Origin: JAKALX01 sp964508715
Lineage (GTDB): Bacteria; Chloroflexota; Dehalococcoidia; Tepidiformales; Tepidiformaceae
NCBI GenBank assembly: GCA_964508715.1
Contig: CAZDUX010000029.1
Location: 1 to 29,813, forward strand
Reading direction: 5' to 3'
Length of the DNA stretch: 29,813 nucleotides
Under the pieces are notes generated by a model, which was not told where the DNA came from, did no database searches, and saw nothing but the letters and a program-made list of their open reading frames with translations. Shown in pieces: positions 7,706-16,222 of this stretch (positions are counted from its first letter, which is position 1; each line of letters starts with the position of its first letter). Made by a program: the position numbers and the translations under genes.

Positions 7706-7805
7706 CCCGGATGTCTGCCGCTGCTCTCGGGACGGCAGCCGTGCACCCGGTCATCGTCGCCGCCTGCGGCCGGAAGACGCGAACAAACGGTCCCCTGCCC
7801 TGGAA

Positions 7806-8906
7806 CTACGAGCTGTACGCCCCGACAACCCGTGAAACGAGCGATGACAGCAGGTTGGCGGCGTTCGCCATCGCCTTCGCCGGGTCGGGTTCAATCTCAT
7901 CGAGCGTATGCACGTTGGCTTCCTTCGTGTCTGTGCGGCCCGCGAATACCCACACCTCCTTTTCTGCCACCTTCGCCATTTCGATGATCCGCCCCGTCAC
8001 CTTCCCCTGCGATGACTGGCCGTCGAAGCTCCCCTCGCCCGTGATCACCAGGTCGGCCGCGTGCAACCGCCGCTCCAGGTGTGTCGCTTCTGCCACAACG
8101 TCGAATCCACTCACGATTCGCGCTCCCAGGAATGCCACCAGCCCCGCAGCGAGGCCACCCGCAGCGCCGCCGCCTTCCATCTGCCCGATATCGGTTCCGG
8201 TCGTGTCCCGGACCACCCTGGCGTAGCGTGTGAGCGCCGCTTCGAGCACCGTCACCTGCTCCGGTGATGCACCCTTCTGCGGTCCATAGACGGCCGCAGC
8301 GCCGTTCGGCCCGAGCAGCGGATTACGCACATCCGTCGCCACCACCAGCTCCATGCCGTCAAATCCATCCGGCTGCTCCCACGCGATTCGCTCCAACCGG
8401 GCGAGCGGCGGTGTCCCCGATGGCAACTCATTCCCAGTTGAATCGAAGAACCGCGCTCCGAGCGCTCGCGCCATGCCCGCGCCCCCATCGGTGGTCGCGC
8501 TCCCGCCAACACCGATGATCATCCGCGGCGGCTCCTCACCGCTTGCATCCCGAAGCAGGTCGCCGACGCCCTCGGTCGAAGCGTTCAACGGATCCAGCTC
8601 TCCGGGCGCCAGGTGCCACAGGCCATTCGCCTGTGCCGCCTCGATGATGACCTCGCCGGTCTCGCGGACGCGCACGTAACGCGCGAGCACCTTTCGTCCC
8701 AGGGGGTCGCGTACCACTGCTGCATGCGTATCCGCCTTCACGGCCCGCCGCATTGCATCGAGGAGTCCCGGTCCGCCGTCCGACATCGGGAGCAGGTCTC
8801 GCCGCCACCACGGCATCGCCAGCCTGATGCCCTTCGCGATCGCCTGCGCCGCCTCGTCCGCTGAGAGGCTGCCCTTGAACTCCTGTGGCGCGATGAGTAC
8901 CCGCAT
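7806..8906 (-). CDS. Glycerate kinase (GlxK/GarK family)
   Basis: 366 residues, close to the family's usual ~380. It opens with MRVLIAPQEFKGSL (family: APDSFKGSLSA), followed by PMSDGGPGLLDA. The glycine-rich signature GGSATTDGGAG is at residues 134-144, and GEGSFDGQSSQGK near the C-terminus is also typical. The enzyme phosphorylates D-glycerate with ATP. Members of this family mostly make 2-phosphoglycerate, linking glyoxylate/glycerate salvage to glycolysis. No Shine-Dalgarno is visible; TAACCT ends 8 bases before the ATG, suggesting a very short or absent leader. No other glyoxylate-pathway gene adjoins it. Confidence 0.93.
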   Translation of the reverse strand: MRVLIAPQEFKGSLSADEAAQAIAKGIRLAMPWWRRDLLPMSDGGPGLLDAMRRAVKADTHAAVVRDPLGRKVLARYVRVRETGEVIIEAAQANGLWHLAPGELDPLNASTEGVGDLLRDASGEEPPRMIIGVGGSATTDGGAGMARALGARFFDSTGNELPSGTPPLARLERIAWEQPDGFDGMELVVATDVRNPLLGPNGAAAVYGPQKGASPEQVTVLEAALTRYARVVRDTTGTDIGQMEGGGAAGGLAAGLVAFLGARIVSGFDVVAEATHLERRLHAADLVITGEGSFDGQSSQGKVTGRIIEMAKVAEKEVWVFAGRTDTKEANVHTLDEIEPDPAKAMANAANLLSSLVSRVVGAYSS

Positions 8907-8992
8907 GAGCCGGTAGGTTACATGCGTCCGCCCTCATCGGCAGCGGGCGGGGGAACACTCGCATCACCAGGCGCTGCGTTCGCCCATCCCCC

Positions 8993-10213
8993 TCACGGAG
9001 CCTCCGGCACTGCTCCGCAAGAACTTGCTGCCGCCCTCCCTGCCAGCCGATCTGCCAGCCACTGGAGGATTGCGTCCTTCTCCTGCCGCAGTGGACCCCC
9101 ATGTCCTTGCCCGGGGTAGTAGCGCAACTCAACCGTGTCGCCAGTCGCGCACGCCCGCCTCGTGAAGAGATTCGAGAGCAGAGGCGGGATTTGTGTGTCC
9201 GCGCTGCCGTGCATCACGAGGATCGGCACGTCTGTCTTCACGTTGCCCGGTGTGTTCTTCGCCAGCAGGTCCGCGAGCCCCGGCTCGGTCATGGGGTCTT
9301 TCGCGAGGATGGTCGACGGCGGAACGCCCGCGTACCGTGCCAGGATCCCATCCACGCACTCCGTGTCGAGTACCCCGAGGCTCGCCTTGCCCTCGGGCGT
9401 TAGCAGGTCATCCACGAGGTGTGTCCCATACACACTGTCGAACGCGACGCCTACCATCACCAGGTACCCGAAATATGGGGTGTTCGGCAGCACTGCGCCG
9501 ATGGTTGCGAGTTCCGTCCTCGGGGCAGTCGCGACCGCACCCAGCACCTGCAACTCCGGCGCGTACGAACCCGTCACCTCTGCCGCCGTTAGTGCTGCTC
9601 CCCCGCCCTGTGACTGCCCGCCGAGGATCACGCGGCTCCCCGCGTGTGCGTCTGCCAGGTTGCGGGCCGCCCGCACACTGTCGAGCATTCCGCGCGCCTC
9701 GCTCTCCCCCACACCGTACGGGTGCACTCCTGGTGTTCCGAGCCCCTCGTAGTCGGTCGCGGCTACAACAAAGCCGGCACTTACCAGGTCGGCAAGGTTC
9801 GTGATTTCGCTTGCCGGCGACCCCATTCGTGTCGGTGCGCACCGGTCAGCCATCCCGGTCGTGCCATGGCCCCAGGCGAACACCGGCCACCCGCCAGCCG
9901 GCGCATCCCCGGCCGGGGCCACGACGTAGCCGGAAACCGCGATGTCCTTTTCCGTCACCGACCGCGAGTGGTACAGCACCTTCCACGCGCGCGCGCCGCT
10001 CATCCCGGAGTCCACCTCGGCGAAGCGAATGATCGCCCCGGGCTCTCCTGCCGATGCGGCCGGGACCCCGTAGAAGTCGTCAGGTCCATCTGCCGCGAGT
10101 GAAGGTGCAACCGCCTGGCGCGTTACCGGAGGCCCGGGAGTGGCACTGCTCCCCGCCGCGCAACCGGCGAGGGCCAGCATCGAAGCCACCACGACCGCGA
10201 AAACGAGCCGCAT
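8993..10213 (-). CDS. Secretory-lipase-like alpha/beta hydrolase lipoprotein
   Basis: 406 residues. A lipoprotein signal peptide ends in LALAGC with the lipidated Cys at residue 18, so the enzyme is probably anchored outside the membrane. The alpha/beta-hydrolase core shows nucleophile Ser201 in GGQSQGG, Asp339 in MHGSADTQIP and His371 in PGQGHGG. WGHGTTG (114-120) fits the oxyanion loop and TDYEGLG is typical of the LIP (secretory lipase) family. It likely cleaves carboxylic esters; substrate unknown. Upstream there is no Shine-Dalgarno, but TAGAGT ends exactly 6 bases before the ATG, a leaderless arrangement. It lies 86 bases upstream of glycerate kinase on the same strand. Confidence 0.88.
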   Translation of the reverse strand: MRLVFAVVVASMLALAGCAAGSSATPGPPVTRQAVAPSLAADGPDDFYGVPAASAGEPGAIIRFAEVDSGMSGARAWKVLYHSRSVTEKDIAVSGYVVAPAGDAPAGGWPVFAWGHGTTGMADRCAPTRMGSPASEITNLADLVSAGFVVAATDYEGLGTPGVHPYGVGESEARGMLDSVRAARNLADAHAGSRVILGGQSQGGGAALTAAEVTGSYAPELQVLGAVATAPRTELATIGAVLPNTPYFGYLVMVGVAFDSVYGTHLVDDLLTPEGKASLGVLDTECVDGILARYAGVPPSTILAKDPMTEPGLADLLAKNTPGNVKTDVPILVMHGSADTQIPPLLSNLFTRRACATGDTVELRYYPGQGHGGPLRQEKDAILQWLADRLAGRAAASSCGAVPEAP

Positions 10214-10320
10214 CGGCCCACTCTACCGCACTCTCCAACCCAGGAGGTGTCCCCACTTGCGGCAGCGGCATGAGCGCCACCCAGTACCGTCCTCCGGATG
10301 CGATATCGGTGACCGGCAGT

Positions 10321-11334
10321 TCAGCTGCTGGCCCACGCCAGCAGTTCGCCTGCTCCCCTCGTGTTGACAATCCGCTCCACCGGCACGCCAGCCTCCGCTG
10401 CCCGCTCGGCGCCCTTCGGTAGCCACCCCAGCTGTCCCGGCGCGTGTGCATCACTGTCGATTACGAAGAAACACCCTGCGTCGAGTGCCATTCGAAGCAG
10501 GCGCATCGGTGGATCAAGCCGCTCCGGCCGGGAATTGATCTCGACCGCCTTCCCGTTCGCCGCGCACGCCGCAAACACCTGTTCAGCGTCGAACTCCGAC
10601 TCCGGGCGCCCGCGGCCCGCCAGGATGCGGCCCGTGCAGTGTCCGAGGATGTCGAGGTGCGGATTCTCGATCGCGCGCACCAGGCGAGGCGTCATCTGAG
10701 GTGATGGCATTCGCAGCTTGCTGTGCACGCTCCCCACGACGATGTCCAACCGCTCCAACAGCTCCTCTTCCTGGTCCAACGACCCGTCGGCAAGGATGTC
10801 GCACTCGATCCCCGTCAGGATCCGAAAAGGGGCCAGCGTCCTGTTGAGCTCTGCCACGACATCGATCTGCTCCCGAAGCCTTTCGGCGCTCAATCCCCGC
10901 GCTACCGTGAGTCGCGGCGAGTGGTCTGTGAGAACCATGTACTCGTGCCCCAGATCCCGTGCCGTCTCCGCCATCTCCGCTATTGGCGATGCGCCGTCCG
11001 ACCAGTCGCTATGGACATGACAGTCGCCACGCAAGGCCCGGAGGATGACTTCCGCTTCGCCGTTCCGGGCCGAAGCCGCGGTATGGGCCTCTTCCAGGCG
11101 TGCCAGGTACACCGGGGTCTGCCCGGCCAATGCTTCGGTGATCGCGCTCGCGGTCACCTCCCCGATACCGGGCAGCGAACGGAGCCGCCCGGTTCGTACC
11201 CGCTCTTCCAGTTCCCCTGCGGGCAGGCCCGAGATGGTTCGGGCTGCCGTTCGAAACGCCTTCGCCCGGTAGGTTGGTACGTTCTCCATCTCCAGGAGGA
11301 AGGCGATCCGCTTCAGGGCTGCTATCGGGTCCAT
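10321..11334 (-). CDS. Helix-hairpin-helix plus PHP-domain phosphoesterase (PolX-like without polymerase core)
   Basis: 337 residues. Residues 1-~95 resemble the 8-kDa/HhH region of family X DNA polymerases (YRAKAFRTAARTI; LPGIGEVTA hairpin at 54-62). Residues ~103-337 are a complete PHP metal-dependent phosphoesterase domain: DCHVHSDWSDG (104-114), LTDHS, GIECDI, GSVHS, DILGHCTGR, EINSRP and DSDAH. The central nucleotidyltransferase part of PolX is missing. The PHP domain of PolX gives 3'-5' exonuclease/AP-endonuclease activity, so a DNA-repair phosphoesterase is plausible. A histidinol-phosphatase label from PHP similarity alone would be less convincing. ATG 11334 is preceded by TGATTCGAT, a possible extended -10 ending 6 bases upstream. 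Confidence 0.85.
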   Translation of the reverse strand: MDPIAALKRIAFLLEMENVPTYRAKAFRTAARTISGLPAGELEERVRTGRLRSLPGIGEVTASAITEALAGQTPVYLARLEEAHTAASARNGEAEVILRALRGDCHVHSDWSDGASPIAEMAETARDLGHEYMVLTDHSPRLTVARGLSAERLREQIDVVAELNRTLAPFRILTGIECDILADGSLDQEEELLERLDIVVGSVHSKLRMPSPQMTPRLVRAIENPHLDILGHCTGRILAGRGRPESEFDAEQVFAACAANGKAVEINSRPERLDPPMRLLRMALDAGCFFVIDSDAHAPGQLGWLPKGAERAAEAGVPVERIVNTRGAGELLAWASS

Positions 11335-11497
11335 CGTCCTATCGAATCACGTTCGGCGGTGTAGTGGCCACCCATTCGAGGCTGGGGAGTTGCGATCCTC
11401 GCGAGGGCCCGACCTGTCCTGCGGGCCCGGCACGGCCGTAGTAGGAAATGATGGCTCACGCGTGCCATCGTGATTGGAGGGTTTGGTGGAGGAAGAG

Positions 11498-11689
11498 ATG
11501 CTGAACGGCCCGCGCCTCCTGGAGTTACCCATCCACCGCCGCCATCGCCGAACCGGGCAGCCGCGGCCCATCCCTCTCAAGGGCGGACGCTTCATCCCCG
11601 CGGCGTTGGTCCGGCTTCACGAAGATCCCGGTCTTCTCTGGTTTCCGGCGCCTCGGCAAGGCACCGACCGAGGTGAAGAGAGCGCGTGA
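11498..11689 (+). CDS. Possible small protein of unknown function
   Basis: 63 residues from ATG 11498, starting MLNGPRLLELPIHRRH. GGAGG lies 5 bases upstream; GTG 11486 with another GGAGG is an alternative start. Third codon positions are strongly G/C, like real genes here. A perfect 12-bp hairpin begins directly after the TGA. It is the only plus-strand candidate in the ~400-base gap between the leftward PHP and gyrA genes. The sequence is basic and Pro/Arg-rich, with no signal peptide or membrane segment. I do not recognise a family. It could be a chance open frame. Confidence 0.5.
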   Translation: MLNGPRLLELPIHRRHRRTGQPRPIPLKGGRFIPAALVRLHEDPGLLWFPAPRQGTDRGEESA

Positions 11690-11717
11690 AGAAGGGGCCG
11701 GTCGTCCGGCCCCTTCT
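11690..11717. terminator. Bidirectional terminator between gyrA and the small gene
   Basis: AGAAGGGGCCGG and CCGGCCCCTTCT form a perfect 12-bp stem around TCGT. It begins right after the small gene's stop on the plus strand and lies 23 bases after the gyrA stop on the minus strand. Adjacent T content is modest on both sides. Confidence 0.7.
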
Positions 11718-11739
11718 CGTCGAGCGTCTGCGAGCGGTG

Positions 11740-14415
11740 TTACTCGCCCTCACTCCCGGCATCCGGCTCGTCGTCCGTGGCGTCCTCCACATCCGATTCA
11801 TCGGGGCCGCCCAGGGCGAGCGGTAGTGTCGTTCCTTCCACGAACTCCTCGTGCCCGTTGGCTGCCCCATTGCTTTTCATTCCAGGGGCAACGGGCTTCG
11901 GGTTATCTTCCTGCATGAACGCAGCGATGCTTGCCACGGCATCGCCTTCGGCTACATCCATCACCCTGACACCCTGGGTAATCCGTCCGAGCAGGTTGAT
12001 CGAGTCGAGCCGCGCGATCCGAGTTACAACACCATCGCGCGTCACGAGCATCAGTTCCTGGCCGCGGTGGATCATCCGGCACGCCGCCACTTTCCCCGTC
12101 TTGTCCGTGATCTGCAGCGTCTTCACGCCCTGGCCGCCACGGCCCTGCACGGGATACTCACTGATTCTCGTCCGTTTCCCAAGGCCGCGTTCCGAGATGA
12201 TGAGCAGCTCATCGCCGTCCTCGGTCGTCTCGACGCCGACGACGTAGCCGCCGCCTGGGAGGCGGATGCCCCGCACTCCCCCGCTGGCCCGGCTCGCCTG
12301 CCGCAGATCATCGATCTTGAAGCGGATGGCCTGGCCCTCGCTCGAGACGAGGATCACATTTGTCTCGTTCGTGGCCAGCCGTGCCGCGATGAGCTGGTCG
12401 TCCGCCTCGAGGTCCATCGCCTTCTTCCCGTTTCGCCGCACTTCCTCGAAGTCCTTGAGCAACGTCTTCTTGATCTCTCCCATGCGGGTGGCAAGGAGGA
12501 TGAAGTCGCGGTCATAGTCCTGGACCGCGAGGATCGCGGTCACACGCTCGCCCGCTTCGACATCGATCAGGTTGACGACCGGCAGGCCCTTCGCCTGCTT
12601 CTTGGTGTCGGCTACATCGAAGCCGCGGAGGTGGTACACCTTCCCCCGGTCGGTGAAGAAGAGCAGGTTGTCGTGCGTGTCGCAGACAACAAGCTTCATG
12701 ATGGCGTCTTCCTCGCGGGTCGGCGCCCCACGGGCCCCCTTGCCACCGCGCCGCTGCGCCCGGAACTCCTCGAGCGGCATCCGCTTGATGTAGTTCCGGA
12801 TGCTGAGCGTGATCACGCTCGCCTGGTGCGGCACGAGGTCCTCTTCGCGGAAGTCCTCCGGGTCCGCCTCGACGATCTCCGTCCGCCGTGCGTCGCCGTA
12901 CTTCTTCTTCAGCTCCTGTACGTCGTCCTTGATCAGCAGGTCGATCTTGTGGGGGTTGGCCAGCAGATCCTCGAGCCGCTCGATCGTCTTCTTCAGCTCT
13001 TCGTACTCCGATTCCAGCGCCTGCCGCTCGAGTGCCGCAAGCCGCCGAAGCTGCATGTCGAGGATCGCCCGCGATTGCGCCTCGGTGAAGGTGAACGGGT
13101 TGTTCGTGGCCAGCGCGACGATGCCCCGCGGACTATTCGCGGGCAACCGTTCGGCGGCGATCGTCCCGATGCCCTGGAGCAGATCGAGTGCGTTCGCCGC
13201 CGACTCCGAGGCGCGAATCGTCGCGATCACCGCGTCCAGCATCTCGATCGCCTTCAACAGGCCTTCGAGAATGTGAGCCCGTTCCTTGGCCTTCTCGAGC
13301 TGGAACTCGGTCCGCCGGCGAATCACCTCGTGCCGGTGCTGGATGAAGATCTCGAGCGCCTTCTTCAACCCTACCCGGCGAGGCGCGCCATCGACGATCG
13401 CCATCATGTTCATCGCGAACGTCGAGCGCATCGCCGTGTGCTTGTAGAGCAGGTTCTTGATCTGCGCTGCCGAGCCTTCCTTCTTGAGCTCGATGACGAT
13501 CCGCATCCCGTTCCGGTCGCTTTCGTCACGGAGGTCAGCGATCCCCTCGATCTTCCGGTCCCGCACGAGGTCCGCGATCTTCTCGATCAAGCTGGCCTTG
13601 TTCACCTGGTAGGGAAGCTCCGTGACGATGATGCTCATTCGCCCGCGATTCGATTCCTCTATCTGCGTGCGGGCATGCATCGTTACCCGCCCGTGACCTT
13701 CGCCATAAGCCAGCCGCACCTGCTCGCTGTCCTTACCGACAAGCGCAATCCCGGCGGTTGGGAAGTCCGGTCCCTTCACCACGGTCATCAGGTCGTCGAG
13801 TGTCGCCGCGGGGTTATCGATGAGCATCGCGATCGCATCGCACAGCTCATTGAGGTGATGCGGCGGAATGTTCGTTGCCATGCCCACGGCGATTCCCGAC
13901 GAACCGTTGAGCAGCAGGTTCGGCAACCGCGATGGCAGAATGGTTGGCTCACGGTGGCGCCCGTCGTAGTTGTCCTGGAAGTCAACCGTGTTCTGGTCGA
14001 TATCCGCGAGCATCTCTTCCGCGATTGGCGCCATGCGCGCTTCTGTGTACCGCATGGCTGCCGGCGGGTCGCCATCAACCGAACCGAAGTTCCCCTGGCC
14101 ATCGACAAGCGGGTAACGCAGCGAGAAGTCCTGCGCCATCCGGACCATCGCCTCGTACACCGGCCCGTCGCCGTGCGGGTGGTAGCGGCCCATCACATCG
14201 CCGACGATGCCCGCCGACTTGCGGTAGCCGGTTCCCGCCCGGGCGCCGCCATCGAACATGCCCCAGAGGATCTTGCGCTGGACTGGCTTGAGCCCGTCCC
14301 GCGCGTCGGGAAGTGCGCGCGCCACGATCACGCTCATCGCGTAATCCAGGTAGCTCGTGCGCATCTCCGTCTCGATGAAGACCGGCCGGATAGAAGACGT
14401 TGGTTCGAGAGACAC
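11740..14415 (-). CDS. gyrA: DNA gyrase subunit A
   Basis: 891 residues. The ATP-dependent type II topoisomerase subunit that cuts and rejoins DNA. Catalytic Tyr123 lies in AAMRYTEARM. The DNA gate includes GRYHPHGDGPVYEAMVRMAQ, and the C-terminal beta-pinwheel starts with the GyrA box QRRGGKG (554-560), which identifies gyrase rather than topoisomerase IV. The tail (last ~30 residues) is very acidic (ESDVEDATDDEPDAGSEGE). Two oddities: quinolone positions equivalent to E. coli Ser83 and Asp87 are Gly and Glu, and about 25 extra residues precede FTEAQSRAILDMQLRRL. I chose GTG 14415 because GGAG lies 5 bases upstream; GTG 14421 is too close to it. gyrB is not in the window. Confidence 0.97.
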   Translation of the reverse strand: MSLEPTSSIRPVFIETEMRTSYLDYAMSVIVARALPDARDGLKPVQRKILWGMFDGGARAGTGYRKSAGIVGDVMGRYHPHGDGPVYEAMVRMAQDFSLRYPLVDGQGNFGSVDGDPPAAMRYTEARMAPIAEEMLADIDQNTVDFQDNYDGRHREPTILPSRLPNLLLNGSSGIAVGMATNIPPHHLNELCDAIAMLIDNPAATLDDLMTVVKGPDFPTAGIALVGKDSEQVRLAYGEGHGRVTMHARTQIEESNRGRMSIIVTELPYQVNKASLIEKIADLVRDRKIEGIADLRDESDRNGMRIVIELKKEGSAAQIKNLLYKHTAMRSTFAMNMMAIVDGAPRRVGLKKALEIFIQHRHEVIRRRTEFQLEKAKERAHILEGLLKAIEMLDAVIATIRASESAANALDLLQGIGTIAAERLPANSPRGIVALATNNPFTFTEAQSRAILDMQLRRLAALERQALESEYEELKKTIERLEDLLANPHKIDLLIKDDVQELKKKYGDARRTEIVEADPEDFREEDLVPHQASVITLSIRNYIKRMPLEEFRAQRRGGKGARGAPTREEDAIMKLVVCDTHDNLLFFTDRGKVYHLRGFDVADTKKQAKGLPVVNLIDVEAGERVTAILAVQDYDRDFILLATRMGEIKKTLLKDFEEVRRNGKKAMDLEADDQLIAARLATNETNVILVSSEGQAIRFKIDDLRQASRASGGVRGIRLPGGGYVVGVETTEDGDELLIISERGLGKRTRISEYPVQGRGGQGVKTLQITDKTGKVAACRMIHRGQELMLVTRDGVVTRIARLDSINLLGRITQGVRVMDVAEGDAVASIAAFMQEDNPKPVAPGMKSNGAANGHEEFVEGTTLPLALGGPDESDVEDATDDEPDAGSEGE

Positions 14416-14533
14416 AGGCACTCCAGGTGGAGAGAAGGGGGCGAATTTGCTCTAGTAAGTATACCAATTCGGGCATCATTTCGCGAATCGAAGCGAGCCC
14501 CGGCCTCACTCGCACCTCTGTCCCCCATACGCC

Positions 14534-14539
14534 CATACT
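14534..14539 (+). promoter_or_regulatory. -10-like hexamer for leaderless thiN
   Basis: CATACT ends exactly 6 bases before the GTG start of the thiamine pyrophosphokinase gene, with no Shine-Dalgarno between. Transcription would begin at about the start codon. No good -35 is seen. Confidence 0.4.
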
Positions 14540-14545
14540 GGCGCC

Positions 14546-15178
14546 GTGCACGCCCTCGTTATCGCCAACGGTGAGCCATGTTCGGCGGCGCTTGCCCTCG
14601 AGATCCGCGCCTCTGCCGCCCTCATCGTCGCTGCCGATGGTGGCGCCGACCGTGCCCTTTCCCTCGGACTCGAACCAGACGCCGTCGTTGGCGACCTCGA
14701 CTCAGCGAGCCCCCATGCCCGGAAGCGTTTGCCTCCCGGGCGGTTCCACCACATCCCGCGCCTCGACATGACTGACCTTCAGAAAGCCATCGCCTTCGCT
14801 ATTGAACGTGGCGCTACGCAAGTCGATGTGATCTGCGCCGGAGGCGGCCGCGCCGACCACGCTCTCGCCAACCTCTCGGTCCTCGCCACCTTCCGCGGCC
14901 AGGCGCGCGTCGCGATTCACGACGATAACTTTGCGATCAGCCTTGTCGATGGCACGGAGTTCATCACCGCTGAGCCCGGCACCCTCATCTCCCTCGTTGC
15001 AATCGGTGAGTGCACGGGGATAACCACCCACGGCCTTCGCTGGGACCTCCGCGACTTCACCCTTGGCTTCAGCCCCCTTGGCGTCCATAACGAAATCGCG
15101 TCGTCTCCGGCTACCGTCACTGTCGAATCCGGCGACCTCCTTCTGTTCCATGGCCGCTGGGTCGAGAAGCACGCGTAA
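14546..15178 (+). CDS. thiN: Thiamine pyrophosphokinase
   Basis: 210 residues, the normal length. It transfers pyrophosphate from ATP to thiamine, giving the cofactor thiamine diphosphate. Family motifs: N-terminal ALVIANGEP, AADGGADRAL, VVGDLDSAS, DMTDLQKAIAFA, and GGGRADHALANLSVL. A C-terminal beta domain follows (GITTHGLRWDL; GVHNEIAS) that forms part of the thiamine site. The GTG start has no Shine-Dalgarno but a -10-like hexamer 6 bases upstream. It is divergent from gyrA with a 130-base gap. No other thiamine gene or TPP riboswitch is visible nearby. Confidence 0.93.
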   Translation: MHALVIANGEPCSAALALEIRASAALIVAADGGADRALSLGLEPDAVVGDLDSASPHARKRLPPGRFHHIPRLDMTDLQKAIAFAIERGATQVDVICAGGGRADHALANLSVLATFRGQARVAIHDDNFAISLVDGTEFITAEPGTLISLVAIGECTGITTHGLRWDLRDFTLGFSPLGVHNEIASSPATVTVESGDLLLFHGRWVEKHA

Positions 15179-15299
15179 ACGCTCCTTTCGGCTGCGCCGT
15201 CACCTCCCGCGTGCTCCCCGCCATTGGATGGGTGCAGGGCGCGAACAGCCCGCCCGGCTTCCGCGGGAGCCGGTTCGTGACAAGGAGAATCCACAGGAC

Positions 15300-16058
15300 A
15301 TGTTCACTACCCTCATCACCAGCAAGCTTGCCGCCATCGGGGTTGCAGGTGTGCTCACCCTTACTGCCGCCGGCGGCACGGCTGCCTACGCCCAGTCCAA
15401 TCACGGTGGCGCGGAAAGTTACGCGCCCGCTGTCATCCAGCAGGCGGCGAAAGAGCACCCCCGTGTCTTCAAGCACCTCATGGCCGACGTCATCAAGGAG
15501 TCGGGGCTTTCGAAGGATGCCTTCAAGGATGGATTCAAGAACGGCAAGTCCATCAACGACATCCTCACTGCGAACGGCAAAGACCCTGCCGCGGTGAAAA
15601 CCGCTGTCCTCGCTGATGTCGATGCCCGCATCCAGCAGGCCCTCACCGACGGCAAGATCAACCAGGCACAGGCCACGAAGCTCACCGAGAAGGCCCCCAC
15701 GGCTCTCGAAAAGCTCTTTGCCGCTACCCACAAGGCCAATCACCCCAGGGTTCGCGAACTCGGTAAGGCTGCCATCAAGATCTCTGCCGAGACCATCGGT
15801 ATCACCCCACGGGAACTCGTGCGGGACCTCCGTGGCGGACAGACGATCGCCCAGGTCGCCGGGGGCAAGACCCAGGCGGTCATCGATGCGCTTGTCGCTC
15901 ATGGCAATGCCGCCATCGACAAGGCACATGCCGATGGCAAGATCAGTGAAGAGCAGGCCGAAAAGCTGAAGGCCAACCTCCCCACCCACGTGCAGGACTT
16001 CGTGAACAACCCCCACACCGGCCATAAGGGCGGGAACGCTCCCGCCAACTCTAACTAG
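15300..16058 (+). CDS. Secreted protein with two tandem helical repeats
   Basis: 252 residues. An N-terminal signal peptide has a likely cleavage after AAYA (residue 31). The mature part contains two related ~80-residue helical units at about 57-140 and 154-236. Each runs: hydrophobic helix, IKES/TIGI with (S/T)xxxFxxGF or RELVRDLR, an NGKSINDI or GGQTIAQV turn, a long helix ending in (T/A)DGKI, then (N/S)xxQAxKL. Such DGKI(S/T)xEQA repeats occur in several Gram-positive-type secreted proteins of unknown role. The tail is Asn/Gly/Pro-rich. ATG 15300 follows AGGAGA 11 bases upstream. It ends in a strong terminator. Function not known. Confidence 0.75.
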   Translation: MFTTLITSKLAAIGVAGVLTLTAAGGTAAYAQSNHGGAESYAPAVIQQAAKEHPRVFKHLMADVIKESGLSKDAFKDGFKNGKSINDILTANGKDPAAVKTAVLADVDARIQQALTDGKINQAQATKLTEKAPTALEKLFAATHKANHPRVRELGKAAIKISAETIGITPRELVRDLRGGQTIAQVAGGKTQAVIDALVAHGNAAIDKAHADGKISEEQAEKLKANLPTHVQDFVNNPHTGHKGGNAPANSN

Positions 16059-16100
16059 AACGCTGCTCCGGTAGAACGCTCCGTCCGGGCAGACACGGTG

Positions 16101-16141
16101 AGACGCGGTTGTGCTCATTGAACACACAACCGCGTCTCTTC
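16101..16141 (+). terminator. Strong intrinsic terminator after the secreted repeat protein
   Basis: A 13-bp perfect stem, AGACGCGGTTGTG (16101-16113) with CACAACCGCGTCT (16125-16137), with an 11-base loop and CTTC after it. It lies ~43 bases downstream of the stop. Confidence 0.75.
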
Positions 16142-16200
16142 ATCTCCGGGAATGCGCGGCCGGGTGGCGGCGCGGTTCCCGGCGAGCCAGTGTCGCCCGC

Positions 16201-16212
16201 CCGGCATGCCGG
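16201..16212. promoter_or_regulatory. 12-bp palindrome upstream of the LLM promoter
   Basis: CCGGCATGCCGG is a perfect palindrome 10 bases upstream of the -35 box at 16223. The position suits an operator for a dimeric regulator. No regulator gene is adjacent. Confidence 0.35.
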
Positions 16213-16222
16213 TGGTCTGCTC

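Noticed and set aside
14422..14545. TPP riboswitch before thiN
   Set aside because: The gap is short, no THI-box sequence is seen, and the start looks leaderless.
11851..14574. Open frame of about 900 codons on the plus strand opposite gyrA
   Set aside because: gyrA has all its family motifs on the minus strand. The antisense frame is a by-product of high G/C at third positions and shows no recognisable domain.
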